From positions 17,736 through 81,735 of the forward strand of contig CAZMGH010000006.1 of NCBI GenBank assembly GCA_964565805.1: a stretch of DNA of 64,000 bases, given 5' to 3'. The notes beneath the pieces are model-generated. The model was not told where the DNA came from. It saw only the letters and a program-made list of their open reading frames with translations, and searched no databases. The DNA is from Catenibacillus sp964565805. Its GTDB lineage: Bacteria; Bacillota; Clostridia; Lachnospirales; Lachnospiraceae. Position numbers and translations under genes: made by a program. Below are positions 42,100 to 50,555 of this stretch, piece after piece (position 1 is the first letter of the stretch; each line of letters begins with the position of its first letter).

Positions 42100-43212
42100 T
42101 TACGGATTCTCACGATTTGCGGGAAGGGTAATGGTAAAACGGATCTTTTCATCTTCACTAAAGGCGGTGATGGTCCCGTGATGAAGCTGTATGATTTCTT
42201 TCGCAATGGCCAGCCCAAGTCCCGCGCCGCCGGTATCCGCAGACCGGGCGCTGTCCAGGCGATAAAACTGCTCAAAGATCCGCTCCAGCTTTTCTTTTGG
42301 GATGGTAGGGCCGTGGTTTTCCACACAGATACATACCTGGTCCTTTTCCTTGGTCATCGAAAAGCGGATTTTGGTATCCGGATCGCTGTAATTGACCGCA
42401 TTTCGGATCAGGTTGTCAATGGCCCGCTCCAGCTTATCCGGATCTCCCATGATCTGAACGTGCTCCGGGATCTCCATCTGCCACTCCAGCTGCTTTTCTG
42501 TAAGGATGGGATTAAATTCATAGGCGATCTGCATAAGCATCCGGCTCAGATTGATCTGAACCGGCTCCAGGGTCAGCTTGCTGGTACTAAACCGGGTGAT
42601 CTCAAAAAACTCATTAATCAGCTCTTCCAGGCGCAAAGCCTTGTCCAGGGCAATCCCTGTATACTTGCTCACCAGCTCCCGGGAAATATCCGGCTCGTCC
42701 TGAATCAGCTTTAAATACCCTAAAATACTTGTCAGAGGCGTTTTCAGATCATGGGCAAGGTACACAAGCAGGTCATCCTTTCGGGTTTCCGCTTCTTTCG
42801 CCGCCTTTGCGCTGGCTATGGAAGCCAGCCGTACCTGATTCAGATCCTCCTGGATCTCTTCCAGGGCATCCGGCAGAACAACAGGCGTTTCATCGGGATG
42901 AGCCAGAGCCTTCGCCGCATCTGCCACGTCATCCAGATATTCCAGGGGACGGAGCATAAATCGGTACGCTATATAGCCGCACCCGGCCAGAGAACCGACC
43001 GGAAGCGCTACGTATAAAAGGATTACCAGCGCCGGCCGCAGCGATTCATAGACAGGGATCCGGTTCAGCCCGGATGCCTCCACAAGGATCATTGCCAGCA
43101 AAAGGACCATGCAAAAAATAACTTCATAAATCATAAAGGCCCCTAAAAATCTCAGGGCCATCTTTCCAGCCGTTTTTTTCCTGGGTGATTTCTTACGGAA
43201 TCCCTTACTCAA
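42100..43212 (-). CDS. VanS-like sensor histidine kinase
   Basis: The 370-residue kinase has two membrane helices (about 20-43 and 61-85) with a short extracellular loop, a HAMP-like linker, the phosphorylation box YLAHDLKTPLTSILGYL (His near 157), N box IDNLIRNAVNYS and G boxes (GGAGLGLAIAKEI). It is close to VanS-type kinases. It overlaps the response regulator gene by 8 bp. No vanHAX resistance genes are present, so the likely target is the adjacent ABC transporter operon. Confidence 0.9.
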   Translation of the reverse strand: MSKGFRKKSPRKKTAGKMALRFLGAFMIYEVIFCMVLLLAMILVEASGLNRIPVYESLRPALVILLYVALPVGSLAGCGYIAYRFMLRPLEYLDDVADAAKALAHPDETPVVLPDALEEIQEDLNQVRLASIASAKAAKEAETRKDDLLVYLAHDLKTPLTSILGYLKLIQDEPDISRELVSKYTGIALDKALRLEELINEFFEITRFSTSKLTLEPVQINLSRMLMQIAYEFNPILTEKQLEWQMEIPEHVQIMGDPDKLERAIDNLIRNAVNYSDPDTKIRFSMTKEKDQVCICVENHGPTIPKEKLERIFEQFYRLDSARSADTGGAGLGLAIAKEIIQLHHGTITAFSEDEKIRFTITLPANRENP

Positions 43213-43906
43213 TGGTATATCCCACCCCCCAGACGGTTTTTATATATCTTGGCTTCCTGGCCAGCTCATGCATCTTTTCCCGAAGCCGGGCAATATGGGC
43301 CATCACTGTGTTATTATTGCTTTCCAAAAACTTCTCACCCCACACAGTTTCAAACAATTCTTCCGCTGAAATCACCCGACCGTGATTTTTGCACAAATAC
43401 CACAAAATATCAAACTCAAAAGGCGTCAGCGCCAAAGTCTCTCCGTTCAGGGTACACTTATGACTGTCCGGACAAATGTAAAGTCCCTTGTAGTCGTAGG
43501 CCTCTGGCGCCTGAGGGGGATTTGCCCCTACATTATACTGTTTATAACGGCGCAGCTGGGTCTTGACCCGGGCCACCACCTCCAAAGGATTAAAGGGCTT
43601 TGTCATATAATCATCCGCCCCCAGGGTCAGCCCCTGGATCTTATCCATGTCTTCTCCTTTGGCCGTGAGTATGATCACAGGAAACAGATACTTTTCCCGG
43701 ATCTTCCGGCACAGGGTAAATCCATCCATGCCAGGCATCATCACATCCAGCACTGCCAGACTCACCGGTTCTGCCAAAACACTGTCCAGCGCCTGCACAG
43801 GATCATAAAATTTTCGTATCGTATAACCTTCATTTTTCAGGTAAACCTCCAGAAGGTCCGCAATATCCTTTTCATCATCCACGATGAGTATTGTCTCATT
43901 ATTCAT
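43205..43906 (-). CDS. VanR-like OmpR-family response regulator
   Basis: The 233-residue regulator has a receiver domain (ILIVDDEKDIADLL, phospho-acceptor Asp in LAVLDVMMPGMDG, Lys in MTKPFNP) and a C-terminal winged helix of the OmpR/PhoB class (TPFEFDILWYLCKNHGRVIS, YIKTVWGVGYTIE). It is the first gene of the kinase pair and probably controls the downstream ABC genes. Confidence 0.92.
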   Translation of the reverse strand: MNNETILIVDDEKDIADLLEVYLKNEGYTIRKFYDPVQALDSVLAEPVSLAVLDVMMPGMDGFTLCRKIREKYLFPVIILTAKGEDMDKIQGLTLGADDYMTKPFNPLEVVARVKTQLRRYKQYNVGANPPQAPEAYDYKGLYICPDSHKCTLNGETLALTPFEFDILWYLCKNHGRVISAEELFETVWGEKFLESNNNTVMAHIARLREKMHELARKPRYIKTVWGVGYTIE

Positions 43907-44096
43907 TAAAAACCGATCCTCTCACACTGCGGAAAAAAGCCGCTTCACTACCCGGGTCACAAAGTGATCCTTTAAGACGTTTTCCTCCTGATTTGCCGGA
44001 GGAATCCTGTAAATTTATTATACCCAACCAAAAGACCGGCTGCAACTTCTTTTCATATTTCATCTAAAATTGCTTTGTTGAGTTTTCTATGCTACA

Positions 44097-44945
44097 ATGA
44101 ACGGAGAGATGGCATATCAATCATTCCGTCCAGCCCCCTTACCCCCTGTTCCGGGTATCCAACTCAATGAGACCTTAGTCGCAAAATTGGTTGATGCCAA
44201 TCGGAAAATCGCAGTTCTGGAAGGATTGGCCTGCAGAATCTCAAACATGGATCTTTTTATTTCCATGTACGTCCGGAAAGAAGCTTTGCTGTCTTCACAA
44301 ATTGAGGGTACGCAATGCACTCTGGATGATATTCTCGACCCGCTCAGGGATGAAAAAGCCAATCAGAATGTATCCGATGTGGCAAATTATATCCGTGCCA
44401 CAGAATTTGCCATCAAACGTTTGGATAAACTTCCGCTTTGCAATCGTCTGATCAAAGAAACNNNNNNNNNNNNNNNNNNNNNNNNNNNNNNNNNNNNNNN
44501 NNNNNNNNNNNNNNNNNNNNNNNNNNNNNNNNNNNNNNNNNNNNNNNNNNNNNNNNNNNNNTATGATCGAATGACGGAAGTTAGACGTACAGGTGACTAT
44601 GAGCAATGGGTAACATTTTTTCTGCAGGCATTTGCGGACTCTGCTGACGATGCGATTCAGACGGTCGATAAACTTACAGCGCTTCACAATAAAAGTATCT
44701 CTCTCCTGGATGATCTTTCCAGCCGTCAAAAACCGAATGTGCTTAAAGTTTTCACTTACCTTGAGGCAAATCCAATCATAGACATCCGTAAAACAGCAGC
44801 AGCGCTGGCGCTATCGTACAACACTGTGGCAAAAGCGGCAGCTCTTCTCCAGGAAAAAGGAATCCTTAAGCAGACAGATAAGGCAGGAAAAGCAAAAATT
44901 TACTCCTATTATGAATATCTGACGATTTTGCGTAAAGACACATAA
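44097..44945 (+). CDS. Fic-family protein, interrupted by an assembly gap
   Basis: The 5' part (about 122 residues) has the Fic N-terminal region with the inhibitory-helix motif SSQIEGT (Ser66 to Thr72; Glu70 is the autoinhibitory Glu). The 3' part has YEQWVTFFLQAFADSA and a C-terminal winged-helix-like segment (IRKTAAALALSYNTVAKAAALL). The HPFxxGNGR AMPylation loop should lie in the missing DNA. Related proteins are about 370-390 residues, so more than 100 bp is probably missing. The start is uncertain: the ATG at 44097 or 44109. Confidence 0.75.
   Translation: MNGEMAYQSFRPAPLPPVPGIQLNETLVAKLVDANRKIAVLEGLACRISNMDLFISMYVRKEALLSSQIEGTQCTLDDILDPLRDEKANQNVSDVANYIRATEFAIKRLDKLPLCNRLIKEXXXXXXXXXXXXXXXXXXXXXXXXXXXXXXXXXXYDRMTEVRRTGDYEQWVTFFLQAFADSADDAIQTVDKLTALHNKSISLLDDLSSRQKPNVLKVFTYLEANPIIDIRKTAAALALSYNTVAKAAALLQEKGILKQTDKAGKAKIYSYYEYLTILRKDT
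44462..44561. other. Assembly gap (100 N) inside the Fic gene
   Basis: A run of exactly 100 N interrupts the coding sequence. The frame match across it is arbitrary because the true gap length is unknown. Confidence 0.99.
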
Positions 44946-44986
44946 AAAAGCTCCAACCTCCCCCAAAGGGGAACTGGAGCTTTTTT
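44944..44986. terminator. Terminator after the Fic gene
   Basis: AAAAAAGCTCCA and TGGAGCTTTTTT are perfect arms around a 19-bp loop, with A and T tracts for both directions. The tRNA-Cys transcript from the other strand could also end here, or at the TATAGGAAA/TTTCCTATA hairpin (about 45005-45040). Confidence 0.8.
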
Positions 44987-45050
44987 ATTATCAAGATTTG
45001 CTTTTATAGGAAATGGCAAAAATCTTTGTCGTTTCCTATAATTATAATAG

Positions 45051-45122
45051 AGGCGCAGGCCGGATTTGAACCGGCGAATCAAGGTGTTGCAGACCTTTGC
45101 CTTACCACTTGGCTACTACGCC
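45051..45122 (-). tRNA. tRNA-Cys (GCA)
   Basis: On the minus strand the acceptor arms GGCGTAG and CTGCGCC pair, the anticodon loop reads CTGCAAC with anticodon GCA, and the T arm is GCCGG-TTCAAAT-CCGGC. The discriminator is U73, as expected for Cys. CCA is not encoded. Confidence 0.95.
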
Positions 45123-45284
45123 ACAATTTCCTAATGCTATTACATTATAGCAATCTGAAAATTATTCGTCAATAAAAAACTGATCTTTTTCAAAATGTAA
45201 TATGAAATTGGGATCAAACAGTGTTCATTCCCAATTTCACAGCTCCTGTTTATGGGCATTTATCTTCCGATTCTCATCTCTCCC

Positions 45285-45908
45285 TCACTTCATACAAAAA
45301 TCCTTCAGATCCCTTTTCAAATACAGCCGGGCCAGCTCCAGATCATGGTCTTCCAGGGCCTCTAGAATCCTGCTGTGATTTTTCAGGTCATTGGGGATTG
45401 ATGCGCTGTTCCACTTGGACCAGTAAAACTGGGCATAAGCCAGCTTCAAATAATCCATGGCAATTTTCAGCTGATTGAAAATATACTCATTCTCAGCAAA
45501 TGCCGCCAGCTTTAAATGAAAATTCTCGTTAATATCCCAGTGTCGCCAGACGCCGCACTCACTTTCATCCACGTATACCAGCGCTTTCAGATCCTGGAGA
45601 TCCGATTTTTGTATGCGGGAAAATCCCTTTACAAGAACATAATCTTCAATGGCTGAACGAAATTCCATAATATCTGCCACATCCTCCAGACTGAAACTGA
45701 CCACCCGATACCCATATCTTGGAATGTTTGTCAGAATACCTTCACTGGACAAAATAAGCAAGGCTTCCCTCACCGGAGCCTTGCTCACATTATACCGCTC
45801 AACAAGCTCCTTTTCATTTAATATTTGCCCGCTTTTATATTCGCCGCTGACAATTCCGTCAATAATCTGATTATAGATTTTTTCCTTCAGCGTCTGTTTA
45901 TCTTTCAT
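45285..45908 (-). CDS. GntR-family (FadR-type) transcription regulator
   Basis: The 207-residue protein has an N-terminal winged helix (residues about 5-70: LNEKELVERYNVSKAPVREALLIL, then PRYGYRV) and an all-helical FCD ligand domain with metal-type residues (FRSAIEDYVL, ENFHLKLA, NHSRILEALEDHD). It lies 105 bp downstream of the cysteine desulfidase family gene on the same strand. It may regulate that gene and the divergent oligopeptide importer, whose -10 boxes share a sequence (see the promoters at 47411 and 47487). Confidence 0.88.
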   Translation of the reverse strand: MKDKQTLKEKIYNQIIDGIVSGEYKSGQILNEKELVERYNVSKAPVREALLILSSEGILTNIPRYGYRVVSFSLEDVADIMEFRSAIEDYVLVKGFSRIQKSDLQDLKALVYVDESECGVWRHWDINENFHLKLAAFAENEYIFNQLKIAMDYLKLAYAQFYWSKWNSASIPNDLKNHSRILEALEDHDLELARLYLKRDLKDFCMK

Positions 45909-46013
45909 ATCACACTCTCCCTTTTCAAGCCCGTAAATTTGTCAGTAACCCTTATAGTAATTCAGCCATGCAGATCATCCTTTTATGCCGCATGGCTGAA
46001 CATATACCGGAAG

Positions 46014-47291
46014 TTAATCCCCGATCATGATCTTTACGATCTCTTTATCCGTTTCCTGCATCCCCTCCGATGCCAGAAGACCTACACAGCGGATGGTTTT
46101 TTCTACGTCTTCCTTAACGATACCATCGCCGCCCATAAATTGCTGTCCGTCTTTGTACATATAGTATCCAAGGATTCCCGCATCCACAGCAGCGGCAATT
46201 TTGGCTGCGCAGGAAGCCTTCGCTCCGTCACAGATGGTTCCTGAAATAATAGCCAGGCCATTAACCAGGGTATGCGAGATTTCTTCCAGACGGCCTCCGT
46301 GAAGGTAGGCAATCCCTGCACCGGCGCCGCATCCGGCCCCCACAGCGCCGCAGTAAGCGGAAAGTCTTCCAATACCCTCTTTAATATGAAGGGTACACAG
46401 ATTAGATACTACCAAGGCCCGGTATAAAGTATCCTGGGAAATCCCCAGATCCTGGGCATAAATGATCACAGGAACCGATGAGGTAATGCCCTGATTTCCG
46501 CTGCCAGAGTTGATCACCACAGGAAGCTCGCACCCGTTCATACGGGCGTCGGAACCAGCCGCGGCAAAAGCTTTTGCCCGGGTTTTAACATCCACACCGC
46601 CGTAAATATGCATGAGCACCTTTCCGATATTGGCTCCGTAAGGATTTGTCATGCCCTCCTTGGCAATATCCATATTAAAGGCAATCTGCCGGTCCAGCAC
46701 TTCCTTAACATCAGCAATATCTACAGTGTCTGCAAATTCAATAATATCCTTAACCGTGAGAAGGGACTTGTCCGCCATGGAGCTTTCTGTACGACCGCTT
46801 ATTTCCTTATTTAATATGTACGCATCGTTTTTCCGTATCATGACCACGTTGGTATGGTAATCTACGATCCGGGCAGTTGCGCTGTCCTGGCCATGAAATA
46901 CGGTAATGCAAATATCAAAAATATAATCCGACTTCGCAGGGACCACATGAAGCTGAGCCCTCTTCATATATTCTTTTGTCTCCTCAATCTGTTCCGGCGT
47001 AACACCTGCCAGCACTTCCAGCTCACCGTCAGCGTCCCCGGCCACAATGCCAATAGCTGTGGCAGCCTCCAGGCCTCGCATCCCGCCAGTATTGGGAACA
47101 ACAACACTCTTTACATTTTTAACAATATTCCGGCTCACTTCGATTTCAACACGCTCAGGGAGGCTTCCAAGAGCCCTGCGGGCCAATGCGCCGGCATAAG
47201 CAACAGCTACCGGTTCCGTGCATCCCATAGCGGGAAGCAGCTCATCTTTTAAAATCTGTACATATGTTTCATATAAATTCCTGTCCAACAT
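46014..47291 (-). CDS. L-cysteine desulfidase / serine dehydratase alpha family protein (CyuA/YhaM-like)
   Basis: The 425-residue protein matches the CyuA/YhaM (UPF0597) family, Fe-S enzymes that break L-cysteine into pyruvate, ammonia and sulfide. Candidate cluster cysteines are in AMGCTEPVA near the N-terminus and in SNLCTLH, CGAVGAGCG and GTICDGAKASC in the C-terminal half. Glycine-rich NSGSGNQG is also typical. It is divergent from an oligopeptide importer and followed by a GntR regulator, suggesting catabolism of peptide-derived amino acids. Serine as substrate cannot be excluded. Confidence 0.82.
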   Translation of the reverse strand: MLDRNLYETYVQILKDELLPAMGCTEPVAVAYAGALARRALGSLPERVEIEVSRNIVKNVKSVVVPNTGGMRGLEAATAIGIVAGDADGELEVLAGVTPEQIEETKEYMKRAQLHVVPAKSDYIFDICITVFHGQDSATARIVDYHTNVVMIRKNDAYILNKEISGRTESSMADKSLLTVKDIIEFADTVDIADVKEVLDRQIAFNMDIAKEGMTNPYGANIGKVLMHIYGGVDVKTRAKAFAAAGSDARMNGCELPVVINSGSGNQGITSSVPVIIYAQDLGISQDTLYRALVVSNLCTLHIKEGIGRLSAYCGAVGAGCGAGAGIAYLHGGRLEEISHTLVNGLAIISGTICDGAKASCAAKIAAAVDAGILGYYMYKDGQQFMGGDGIVKEDVEKTIRCVGLLASEGMQETDKEIVKIMIGD

Positions 47292-47410
47292 CTTTTCTTT
47301 CCTCCCTGCAATTCCTGCTTCGTATAGGGTATCTTTTTTCCATACATTCCGTCCGGCCCTAAATACAGTTATTGTTCTGTGCTACTAAGGCCATGGTAAT
47401 CATGTTAATA

Positions 47411-47439
47411 ATATTATCACCAATAATTAAGAATGTCAA
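47411..47439 (-). promoter_or_regulatory. Promoter of the cysteine desulfidase family gene
   Basis: On the minus strand TTGACA (47439-47434) and TAATAT (47416-47411) are 17 bp apart. The -10 is embedded in GTGATAATATTATTA, a near copy of the sequence over the divergent -10 at 47510. Confidence 0.8.
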
Positions 47440-47486
47440 TCAGCTATCCAAGGATCCCTTAAAAATCCAGATTCATCAAAATTATG

Positions 47487-47515
47487 TTGACAGCTAATCA
47501 GGGTAGTGATATTAT
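47487..47515 (+). promoter_or_regulatory. Promoter of the oligopeptide importer operon
   Basis: TTGACA (47487-47492) and TATTAT (47510-47515) are 17 bp apart. The -10 lies in GTGATATTATTA. Transcription starts about 210 nt before the first gene. Confidence 0.8.
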
Positions 47516-47521
47516 TAGTTT

Positions 47522-47574
47522 AAAGCAAAGGTGCCATAAGGGAAGACGAGTTGATTTGTGGCTCCTTTGCTTTT
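47522..47574 (+). promoter_or_regulatory. Attenuator-like hairpin in the oligopeptide importer leader
   Basis: AAAGCAAAGG-T-GCC (47522-47535) pairs with GGC-T-CCTTTGCTTT (47560-47573), followed by a short T run. It starts at the predicted transcript start and is over 150 nt upstream of the first gene, so it would stop most transcripts early unless prevented. A second stem, CAGTTGACAA.GAC (from 47644) with GTC.TTGTCAACTG (to 47692), lies just before the gene. Confidence 0.6.
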
Positions 47575-47733
47575 CCTGGTATCTGACGGATATTGGGAAA
47601 AGCGGTTACAGTCCTTGATTGAACTGTCAACTATGTATTCCCTCAGTTGACAAGGACACACTTGCTTCTGGTATATGCGTCTTTGTCAACTGGGGGGAAT
47701 GTATCCATTTTTACATGAATAAGGAGGAACGAT

Positions 47734-49476
47734 ATGAAAACAAAAAAGATTCTGGCTATGCTTTTATCTGGTGTTCTGGCCGTCTCTACACTGGCTGGCT
47801 GCAGCGGCAGTGATTCCACAACAGACACCGCAGACACTTCCACTGAAAGCAGCGCCTCTGATGACAGCAGCTCAGTAGGCACATCCGGAGATACTCAAGT
47901 GCTGAATATTAGCGTACAGTCCTTTGGCAACAACTATGACGTACAGGACATGGGCTGGCGATGGATGATGGCAGCTTGCTATTCCGGCCTCTACCGTAAC
48001 ATCGCCGATGAAGATGGCGACCAATTTATTCTTGACGGCGCTGAAAGCGTAGAGATTTCCGATGACGGCACTGTTTATACCTTCTATTTAAGAGAAGACG
48101 CTTACTGGTCTGACGGAGTGCCTGTAACTGCTTATGATTATGAATATGGCTGGAAACGTCTCCTGAATCCGGAATACGCTTATGACTATGCTTCCTTCAT
48201 TTTCAACGTTGTGGGAGCTGAAGAGTATTACAACGGAGAAGGCTCTGTAGACGATGTTATGGCTGTTGCTCTTGATGATTACACCTTCCAGGTAACCCTT
48301 GAAGAGGCTGATCCTTCATTTGAATCCAAGCTGGTTGCTACCCCGTTATATCCTACCCGTGAGGACATCGCAGAGGCAGCCGGAGACCAGTGGGGTAAAG
48401 ACTGGACTCTGTGTGTATACAACGGACCATTCTGCATGAGCAGTCTTGTTGAAGATAACCAGATGACGTGGACGAAAAATGAATATTACTGGGATGCTGA
48501 CAATGTTTATCTGGAAACCATTAACTGGTATCTTGTAGCTGAAGATTCTACAGCGTCCACCATGTTTGAAAACGGCGAACTGGACATTCTTGAAACCTCC
48601 GGCGACTACTCCATTTTGTATCAGTCCGAGGCAGAGGCCGGAAACATCCAGCTGTTCACAACCGATTACCCTGGAACATATATCCTTGCTTTTGATTTTA
48701 CCAATGGCGGATCGTCCGGTCTTATGAGTAATGTAAAGATCCGAAAGGCTCTGTCCTACAGTATTGACCGGGAGGAAATGATTGATGTCGTTTACGGAAG
48801 ATATGAGGCTGCATATTCCTGGGTGGCTCCTGCCATCACTGTAGACGGAACTTCCTATCGTGACCAGGTTCCCGAGCTTATGACGGATGAATATGAACAG
48901 TATGCCGGAGATTATGAAGCTCTTCAGGCATTATTCCAGGAGGGTCTTGAGGAACTTGGATTGGATACCGATCTTTCTCAGGTAACCGTTACATTCCTTT
49001 CCTATGGCTCCACTGTGGAATCCACAGCATTCCGTGAATACCTGCAGCAGACATGGCAGCAGAATCTGGGAATCAACGTTGAACTCAACACCGTTGGCGA
49101 CTACTCCCTGTTTACAGCAGAAAGAGATGCCGGAAACTTTGACGTATACATGACCGGCTGGTCCAGCGATTATAACGATCCTCTGGACTTCCTGCAGACA
49201 TTCTATACCGATGATTACCCATCTGTATGCGGCGGCTACAGCAACGCTGAATATGACGCGCTCATTGACAGCCTGCAGGGCGTAAGTGATACTGCAACAC
49301 GTCTTGCAATCTATGAGGAAGCCGAGCAGCTCCTTATGGATGACTGTGCTATGATCCCTCTGTACTACCAGACAAAAGAGTTCTTCCTTCAGAACTGGGT
49401 ACAGGGCTTCCTCACATCCTCCTTCGGAGCCAGCCGTGAGTTCATTTACACTTATATTGAAGGACGCGGATATTAA
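47734..49476 (+). CDS. oppA: Oligopeptide ABC importer substrate-binding lipoprotein
   Basis: The 580-residue SBP_bac_5 family lipoprotein has a signal peptide with lipobox LAGCSG and a Ser/Thr/Asp-rich linker. The mature domain shows DGTVYTFYLREDAYWSDG, VPVTAYDYEYGWKRLL and KIRKALSYSIDREEM, typical of OppA/DppA. It captures peptides outside the membrane for the permeases encoded next. AAGGAGG lies 6 nt before the ATG. A perfect 14-bp hairpin follows and may raise its mRNA level relative to the rest of the operon. Confidence 0.92.
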   Translation: MKTKKILAMLLSGVLAVSTLAGCSGSDSTTDTADTSTESSASDDSSSVGTSGDTQVLNISVQSFGNNYDVQDMGWRWMMAACYSGLYRNIADEDGDQFILDGAESVEISDDGTVYTFYLREDAYWSDGVPVTAYDYEYGWKRLLNPEYAYDYASFIFNVVGAEEYYNGEGSVDDVMAVALDDYTFQVTLEEADPSFESKLVATPLYPTREDIAEAAGDQWGKDWTLCVYNGPFCMSSLVEDNQMTWTKNEYYWDADNVYLETINWYLVAEDSTASTMFENGELDILETSGDYSILYQSEAEAGNIQLFTTDYPGTYILAFDFTNGGSSGLMSNVKIRKALSYSIDREEMIDVVYGRYEAAYSWVAPAITVDGTSYRDQVPELMTDEYEQYAGDYEALQALFQEGLEELGLDTDLSQVTVTFLSYGSTVESTAFREYLQQTWQQNLGINVELNTVGDYSLFTAERDAGNFDVYMTGWSSDYNDPLDFLQTFYTDDYPSVCGGYSNAEYDALIDSLQGVSDTATRLAIYEEAEQLLMDDCAMIPLYYQTKEFFLQNWVQGFLTSSFGASREFIYTYIEGRGY

Positions 49477-49521
49477 TTCCATCAATGACCAAATTATATT
49501 GAGCAACTGAATAAAAACATT

Positions 49522-49553
49522 ATGAGGAAGAATCCACCGGGATTCTTCCTCAT
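49522..49553 (+). repeat. Intercistronic hairpin after oppA
   Basis: ATGAGGAAGAATCC (49522-49535) and its perfect complement (49540-49553) surround the tetraloop ACCG. It has no T tract. This position between the binding protein and permease genes is typical of stems that protect the upstream message. Confidence 0.75.
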
Positions 49554-49577
49554 CTGTTAATCACGGGGGCATTAAAT

Positions 49578-50537
49578 ATGATTAAATACATCATCCGCCG
49601 TTTCGTGGAAATGGCCTTAACCCTTTTCATCATCGCAACGGCTACCTTCTTTCTTCTGGAAGCTGTACCTGGCGATCCGCTGACTCAGCGTGCCGACCAG
49701 CTTCCCCAACAGTCCAGGGAGGCGCTGTATGCCAGATATGGCCTGGATAAACCTGTTATAGAACGTTACTTGACCCAAATGGGAAATATGCTCCGCGGCG
49801 AGTTTGGCGAATCTTTCGTCTACGCCGGACAAACGGTCAGCGGTCTTATACGTGACCGTCTTCCTGTTTCCGCCCGTCTGGGCATCCAGCAGATGCTCCT
49901 GGGCGTTATCGTAGGACTGCTGCTTGGTATTCTTGCAGCTGTCAAAAGGGGGACCATAGCCGATTACCTGGTTGTGGGATTATCCGTCTTGCTGATTTCA
50001 ATCCCCCATCTCGTCCTGGGCCTTTTGCTCCAAAAGGTCTTTGCAGGGGAACTCCACTGGTTCCCAACCATTGGTTGGCCCTCCGGGGATGATCTTTGGT
50101 TCGGCGGATGGGAGTATACAGTACTTCCAACACTTACAGGATGTTTTTCTTACGTGGCTACCTATGCCCGGCTTTTAAAATCTTCCATGCTGGATGTGGT
50201 CAATCAGGACTATGTCCTCACTGCAGAATCTAAGGGTTTGAGCAGAGGAAGGATCATACGGAAACATATCCTGAGAAATTCCTTTATTCCCGTTATGACC
50301 CAGCTGCCTATGTCTGTGGCCATGTGTATCACCGGTTCCTTCTTCATTGAAAGTATTTTCTCTATCCCGGGAATCGGACAGTATTATGTTACTGCTGTAA
50401 GTAATCAGGATCTTTCCATTGTTCTTGGAGAAACCGTGCTTCTTGCACTTTTATATATTGTCGTATTATTTATAACAGATATTCTGTATGTTGCTGTAGA
50501 CCCGCGTATTGCCTTGCCCGGCAGCTCAAACCGATAG
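49578..50537 (+). CDS. oppB: Oligopeptide ABC importer permease (OppB-type)
   Basis: The 319-residue protein has six membrane helices, the N-terminal OppB pattern (IIRRFVEMALTLFIIATATFFLLEAVPGDPL) and the EAA loop AESKGLSRGRIIRKHILRNSFIP that contacts the ATPases. It forms a heterodimer with the next permease. Confidence 0.92.
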   Translation: MIKYIIRRFVEMALTLFIIATATFFLLEAVPGDPLTQRADQLPQQSREALYARYGLDKPVIERYLTQMGNMLRGEFGESFVYAGQTVSGLIRDRLPVSARLGIQQMLLGVIVGLLLGILAAVKRGTIADYLVVGLSVLLISIPHLVLGLLLQKVFAGELHWFPTIGWPSGDDLWFGGWEYTVLPTLTGCFSYVATYARLLKSSMLDVVNQDYVLTAESKGLSRGRIIRKHILRNSFIPVMTQLPMSVAMCITGSFFIESIFSIPGIGQYYVTAVSNQDLSIVLGETVLLALLYIVVLFITDILYVAVDPRIALPGSSNR

Positions 50538-50555
50538 GAAAAGGAGGAAAGATTT

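Noticed and set aside
42100..43906. Vancomycin resistance (vanRS) locus
   Set aside because: The two regulators are VanRS-like in sequence type only. No vanHAX or vanXY genes occur nearby, and an ABC exporter operon is the adjacent target.
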